From JBKPNJ01 sp963695705 (GTDB taxonomy: Bacteria; Actinomycetota; Actinomycetes; Propionibacteriales; Nocardioidaceae), in NCBI GenBank assembly GCA_963695705.1, contig CAVOHB010000006.1, positions 124,001 through 188,000 on the forward strand: a stretch of DNA of 64,000 bases. The letters run 5' to 3'. The position numbers and the translations under genes are program-made. The notes below the pieces were generated by a model. The model saw only the letters and a list, made by a program, of their open reading frames with translations. It had not been told where the DNA came from and ran no database searches. This document shows, one piece after another, positions 60,488 to 64,000 of this stretch (positions are counted from its first letter, which is position 1; every line of letters begins with the position of its first letter).

Positions 60488-61806
60488 GCGGGCGTCCTCT
60501 CCGCTCCGAGCAGCGCCAGCCAGGCCTCCGGGAAGTCCGGATAGGTCTTCGCGGTGGTGGCGATGTCGTCGATCTCGATGCCCGGCACCGCGAGCCCGAC
60601 AACGGCTGCCGCGTGGGCGATCCGATGGTCGTCGTGGGTGCGGAAGACGCCACCGTGCAACGGGCTCGGGCGGATGTCCAGCCCGTCGGCGGTCTGGACG
60701 ACGGCGCCGCCGAGCGCGTTGAGTTGCGTGCTCAGCGCCGCCAGCCGGTCGGTCTCATGACCCCGCAGGTGGGCGATGCCGACCAGATGTGAGGGGCCTT
60801 CGGCCAATGCGCACAGGGCCGCGATCACCGGCGTCAGCTCCCCTACCTCGTGCAGGTCGGCGTCGATACCGAGGATCCGCCCGGCGCCACGCACGACCAG
60901 CCCCGGGTCGCCGAGCTCGACCCGGGCGCCCATCGACGCCAGGAGGTCGCGCAGGGCGTCTCCGGCCTGCTGGGTATGCCTCGGCCAGCCCGGGACCGTC
61001 ACCGTCCCGCCCGTTACCAGTGCCGCGGCCAGAAAGGGAGCGGCATTGGAGAGATCGGGCTCCACGCTCACGTCGGTCGCCCGGATGGGCCCGGGCCGGA
61101 GAACCCAGCGGTCCGGTCCGCGCACGTCCACCTCGACCCCGCGCAACCGCAGCTGCTCCACCGTCATCGCGATGTGGGGGTGCGAGGGTACCCGCCTGCC
61201 CTCGTGCCGCACGTCGATGCCGCGGTCGTAGCGGGAGCCGGCCAGCAACAGACCCGACACGAACTGGCTGGAACCCGAGGCGTCCAGGGTGACCGGCCCG
61301 CCGGCGACCCGCGATGAACCGACGACCGAGAACGGCAGGGAGTGTCCGCCGCCGTCCTCTACCGTCACACCGAGATCCCGGAGCGCGGTGATCATCGGCC
61401 CCATCGGACGGAGCCGCGCATGCGCGTCACCGTCGAATCGGACGACGCCGTCGGCCAGGGCCGCCAGCGGCGGAACGAAGCGCATCAGGGTGCCAGCCAG
61501 CCCGCAGTCGATGTCTGCGGGACCGGCCAGCCGGCGCGGCGCGACCCGCCAGGCGCCGGGAGGGGTTCCGATGTCCTCGATGACCAAGCCCAGCGCCCTC
61601 AATGCGGCGACCATGAGCAGCGTGTCCCGCGCGCGGAGCGGGCTGGTGATCGTCGATGGTCCGTCGCCGAGCGCGGCCAGCACGAGCGCGCGGTTTGTCA
61701 GGGACTTCGAGCCCGGGAGGACGAGGGTCGCGTCGAGGGGCCGTCGGGCCAGCGGTGCGGGCCACGGCACGGCCGGGGCGGAAGGCAGCGGCGTCGCAGA
61801 GATCAT
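60484..61806 (-). CDS. aroA: 3-phosphoshikimate 1-carboxyvinyltransferase (EPSP synthase)
   Basis: 440 residues. LPGSKSLTNRALVLAALGDG is the phosphoshikimate-binding N-terminus, LAGTLMRFVPPLAAL the PEP loop (GTxxRF), FDGDAHARLRPMGPMITAL the R-P-M segment, and THDDHRIAHAAAVVGLAVPG the C-terminal D-H-R signature. Sixth step of the shikimate pathway. The start is ATG 61806; the open frame extends further but into non-coding-like sequence. Overlaps rsgA. Intact. Confidence 0.95.
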   Translation of the reverse strand: MISATPLPSAPAVPWPAPLARRPLDATLVLPGSKSLTNRALVLAALGDGPSTITSPLRARDTLLMVAALRALGLVIEDIGTPPGAWRVAPRRLAGPADIDCGLAGTLMRFVPPLAALADGVVRFDGDAHARLRPMGPMITALRDLGVTVEDGGGHSLPFSVVGSSRVAGGPVTLDASGSSQFVSGLLLAGSRYDRGIDVRHEGRRVPSHPHIAMTVEQLRLRGVEVDVRGPDRWVLRPGPIRATDVSVEPDLSNAAPFLAAALVTGGTVTVPGWPRHTQQAGDALRDLLASMGARVELGDPGLVVRGAGRILGIDADLHEVGELTPVIAALCALAEGPSHLVGIAHLRGHETDRLAALSTQLNALGGAVVQTADGLDIRPSPLHGGVFRTHDDHRIAHAAAVVGLAVPGIEIDDIATTAKTYPDFPEAWLALLGAERTPA

Positions 61807-61861
61807 CGCCTCCGACACTAACGGTCGCCGGCGCCCGGACGTGGTGGGTTGTGCCGGCCGA

Positions 61862-62410
61862 TCAACCGAACGGCAGGTTCCTTCTGGCGAGCTTGGCGTC
61901 CCGCTTGGCGAGCCGGCGGGCGTGCCTGGCCTCGCGTTGCGCGTCCTGCGCCGCCCGGCGTGCCCGCCAGGCCAGCCCGGGTCGGCCCTGCGTGTCGACA
62001 GCCGCAAGCACCAGGCCGCCGGTCATCGACACGTTCTTGAAGAACATGGTGCGCTGCGTCGCCTTGGTTGACGGATCGTCGGCCTCCCAGAAGCGGTGGC
62101 CGGCAACCGTCGTGGGGACCATCGAGGCGGCCAGCACCAGGGCAGACAACCGCGGTGATCTCCCCGTCGCGAGTGCCAGTCCGGCCACGACCTGAGCTGC
62201 GCCGTTGAGTCGCACCAGGCTCTTGGGATCGGTGGGAATCGGCAGCTGCGGAGCCGTCCGTTGGACCAGTGGAACGAGCTTGTCGATGACGGGCTTGGAG
62301 CGCCCCACCAGCGCTTCGGCGTTCCGGATGGCGTCGATCCCCCCGACGACGAACATCGAAGCGAGCATCGGGCGCGCGATCAGTCTGATGACGGTCATGA
62401 CGATATTCAT
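61862..62410 (-). CDS. DoxX-family membrane protein
   Basis: 182 residues from ATG 62410. IRLIARPMLASMFVVGGIDAIRN is the DoxX N-terminal helix. LNGAAQVVAGLALATGRSPRLSALVLAASMVPTT gives the middle helices, then HRFWEADDPSTKATQRTMFFKNVSMTGGLVLA the last one. A long basic/alanine C-terminal tail (WRARRAAQDAQREARHARRLAKR) may be a cytoplasmic coiled coil. Substrate unknown; actinobacterial relatives act with superoxide dismutase or in thiol redox. Lies between aspS and aroA, same strand. Confidence 0.85.
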   Translation of the reverse strand: MNIVMTVIRLIARPMLASMFVVGGIDAIRNAEALVGRSKPVIDKLVPLVQRTAPQLPIPTDPKSLVRLNGAAQVVAGLALATGRSPRLSALVLAASMVPTTVAGHRFWEADDPSTKATQRTMFFKNVSMTGGLVLAAVDTQGRPGLAWRARRAAQDAQREARHARRLAKRDAKLARRNLPFG

Positions 62411-62461
62411 ACTCCGTGCCGGTGCGCCGCGCACACCGCCCAGCGGCCCGCGGCACCTGGT

Positions 62462-63772
62462 TCAGGGCGTAAGGCGGTGCAGATCGCGCGGGAACAGTGC
62501 CGTCTCGCGGATGTTCTCGGCGCCCACCAGGCGCGCGACCCAGCGCTCCAGCCCGATCGCGAACCCACCGTGCGGCGGCATGCCATGCCGGAAGGTCTGC
62601 AGGTACGTCTCGTACGGCTCGATCATCTCGCCGCTGGCGGCCAGCGCGTCGACGTAGTCGCGGTACCGGTGCAGGCGCTGGCCGCCTGTCGTGAGCTCGA
62701 GGCCGCGGAAAAGCAGGTCGAAGGAGTTCGACCAGGTCGGGTCGGACGGCTGCGGGTGAGTGTAGAACGGCCGTTTGCGCATCGGGTACCCCTCGACGGC
62801 GACGAAGTCACCTCCGTGCTCGCGCCGCGCCCAGTCACCCAGGGCCCGTTCGTGGGCGGGGGCGAGGTCGGGCTCGTCCTCGGGTGCGCCGACAAGAGCC
62901 AGCGCGTCGGCGAAGTGGATCACCGGGAATGCCGATGGCACGTCCGGCAGCGTGATGTCCAACTGGCGAAGCGCATCGGGGGCGAACTCCCGGATGCCGT
63001 CCACCATGCCGGCGACGACGTCCCGCAGCAGAGCGATGACGTCACGATGGTCCTCGATGAACCCGAACTCGACGTCGAGTGACACGTACTCAGCCAGGTG
63101 CCGGACCGTGTCATGAGGCTCGGCACGGAACACCGGTCCGATCTCGTACACCCGCTCGAAGACGCCGACCAGGGTCTGCTTGTAGAACTGCGGGGACTGC
63201 GCGAGATACGCCGGCCGGCCGAAGTAGTCCACCTCGAAGACGTTGGCACCAGACTCGGTTGACGTGCCGACCAGTTTGGGACTCTGCACCTCGGTGAAAC
63301 CCAGTCGGTCCAGCGTGTCCCGGAAACCGCGCATGGTTGCGGCCGCCAGCTGCCAGCGGGCCCTGGGCAGCGGATGCCGGAGCGTCACCGCGGCGTTGTC
63401 CAGCAGGACAGCGAGGCCGGCGTTGAGCCGGGGACGCCAGAGCTCGACCGGAGGTGTCGCGGCCGGATCGCCCAGGGCGGTGATCCGCGGGTCCGTGATC
63501 TCGTACCCGCCCGGCGCCTGGGCGCTGGGCGTCACCTGGCCGACGACGTCGACGACCGACTCCTCGCCCAGGGCGGCCACCCGCTCGACCACGGCGGGGT
63601 GCTTGACGACCACCTGGACCAGGCCACTGCGGTCCCGGAGCACCAGGAAGGTGACCCCGGAGAGCCGCCTGCGCCGGTGGATCCAGCCGGCGACGCGGAC
63701 AGTCTGCTCGGCGTGGTGGGCGAGGTCGCCGGCCAGCACTCTGTCACTGGGGAGGGCTCTGGGGACGTGCAT
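62462..63772 (-). CDS. aspS: Aspartyl-tRNA synthetase, archaeal-type (probably non-discriminating Asp/Asn)
   Basis: 436 residues from ATG 63772 (a GTG four codons upstream is possible). OB-fold anticodon domain TVRVAGWIHRRRRLSGVTFLVLRDRSG, then the class II catalytic core: FTEVQSPKLVGTSTESGANVF, LAQSPQFYKQTLVGVFERVYEIGPVFRAEPHDT (motif 2) and GFAIGLERWVARLVGAENIRETALFPRD (motif 3). The absence of the bacterial GAD insertion and the 430-residue length mark the archaeal/eukaryal AspRS group. Such enzymes in bacteria often charge tRNA-Asn with Asp for the GatCAB route. A second, bacterial-type aspS may exist elsewhere. Confidence 0.9.
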   Translation of the reverse strand: MHVPRALPSDRVLAGDLAHHAEQTVRVAGWIHRRRRLSGVTFLVLRDRSGLVQVVVKHPAVVERVAALGEESVVDVVGQVTPSAQAPGGYEITDPRITALGDPAATPPVELWRPRLNAGLAVLLDNAAVTLRHPLPRARWQLAAATMRGFRDTLDRLGFTEVQSPKLVGTSTESGANVFEVDYFGRPAYLAQSPQFYKQTLVGVFERVYEIGPVFRAEPHDTVRHLAEYVSLDVEFGFIEDHRDVIALLRDVVAGMVDGIREFAPDALRQLDITLPDVPSAFPVIHFADALALVGAPEDEPDLAPAHERALGDWARREHGGDFVAVEGYPMRKRPFYTHPQPSDPTWSNSFDLLFRGLELTTGGQRLHRYRDYVDALAASGEMIEPYETYLQTFRHGMPPHGGFAIGLERWVARLVGAENIRETALFPRDLHRLTP

Positions 63773-63811
63773 CGGGATCGGCACGAGGCTACGTTGCCAC
63801 AGCCCGGGGTT

Positions 63812-63855
63812 GCGTCATGCGTCCTGAGGGTAGGGATCCTCGAACTGCGTGACGT
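63812..63855. repeat. Nested palindromic intergenic element, copy 2
   Basis: Reverse-complement counterpart of 521-565: reading the minus strand gives CGTCACGCAGTTCGAGG, a variable centre, and CAGGACGCATGACG. It occupies the gap between divergent aspS and the SRAP gene. The outer arms are imperfect here (CGTCATGCG versus TGCGTGACG), and the inner palindrome of copy 1 is lost. Confidence 0.6.
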
Positions 63856-63921
63856 AACGGATGCGAACACGTGCGGACGACGGCTTCAGGTCCCCGGCGC
63901 GGATGTGCAACGCTGGCGGGC

Positions 63922-64000
63922 ATGTGCGGCAGGTATGCAGCGAGCAGGAAGCCTGAGGATCTGGTCGAGGAGTTCGAGGTCGACCGCGTGATGGTCCGCG
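63922..64000 (+). CDS. SOS response-associated peptidase (SRAP/YedK/HMCES), 5' end only
   Basis: Only 26 codons are visible before the window ends: MCGRYAASRKPEDLVEEFEV and on. MCGRY is the invariant SRAP start, where Cys2 becomes N-terminal and forms a thiazolidine link with abasic sites in single-stranded DNA. The ExF spacing also fits. The remainder, with the catalytic Asn, Glu and His, is outside. Divergent from aspS. Confidence 0.85.
   Translation, partial: MCGRYAASRKPEDLVEEFEVDRVMVR

Noticed and set aside
63864..63877. LexA-like box (GCGAACACGTGCGG) before the SRAP gene
   Set aside because: Only the left half matches the actinobacterial GAAC...GTTC consensus; the right half is GCGG.

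Overview
The window is very GC-rich, uses many GTG starts and shows frequent 4-nt ATGA/GTGA overlaps between genes. Protein families typical of Actinomycetota are present (a fused PcaL, an uncharacterised aldolase-like family I recognise as DUF6986, a DUF4331/TPR/Ni-Co transporter set, a secreted DUF4232 protein). I read it as the chromosome of a free-living, catabolically versatile actinobacterium; the genus cannot be fixed from sequence alone. I recognised no tRNA, rRNA, CRISPR array, transposase or phage gene.

Layout. 1-8.1 kb: the end of an SBP56/methanethiol oxidase gene, a vanillin/benzaldehyde-type aldehyde dehydrogenase, and a minus-strand operon (MetE-like methyltransferase, pobA, pcaH, pcaG, pcaB, pcaL) taking 4-hydroxybenzoate through protocatechuate to beta-ketoadipate. 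8.1-11.2 kb: small regulators, a lone nucleotidyltransferase-fold protein and a metallophosphoesterase. 11.2-20.7 kb: an apparent guanidino-compound (arginine-type) catabolic operon with an amino-acid permease, a 2-oxoacid dehydrogenase E1 alpha/beta pair, an agmatinase/guanidinobutyrase-type ureohydrolase, an SDR, a creatininase and an AruI-like TPP decarboxylase, followed by an MFS sugar porter. 20.7-24.5 kb: mixed small genes and a collapsed permease.

24.8-42.2 kb is a nearly complete plus-strand purine-salvage superoperon. Its order is purine permease fused to a UraD-like domain, uraD, uraH, urate oxidase, three xanthine dehydrogenase subunits with an 8-oxoguanine-deaminase-like gene between them, DUF6986, hydroxypyruvate isomerase, tartronate-semialdehyde reductase, glyoxylate carboligase, glycerate kinase, allantoinase and allantoicase. 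A convergent IclR-type (AllR-like) regulator follows. Together these would take xanthine through urate, allantoin and glyoxylate to phosphoglycerate. A recognisable ureidoglycolate lyase is missing.

43-64 kb holds scattered single genes, a PaoABC-like molybdenum aldehyde oxidoreductase operon, a DUF4331-TPR-NicO operon, and housekeeping genes (hisN, rsgA, aroA, an archaeal-type aspS). The window ends in the first codons of a SRAP/YedK gene.

Many genes carry single-base frameshifts with otherwise well-conserved protein sequence. They are extremely dense at 4.4-6.9 kb and 10.3-12.0 kb, but rare after 41 kb. This looks more like patches of low-quality consensus than real decay, so disrupted genes are reported over their whole span with the approximate shift points.
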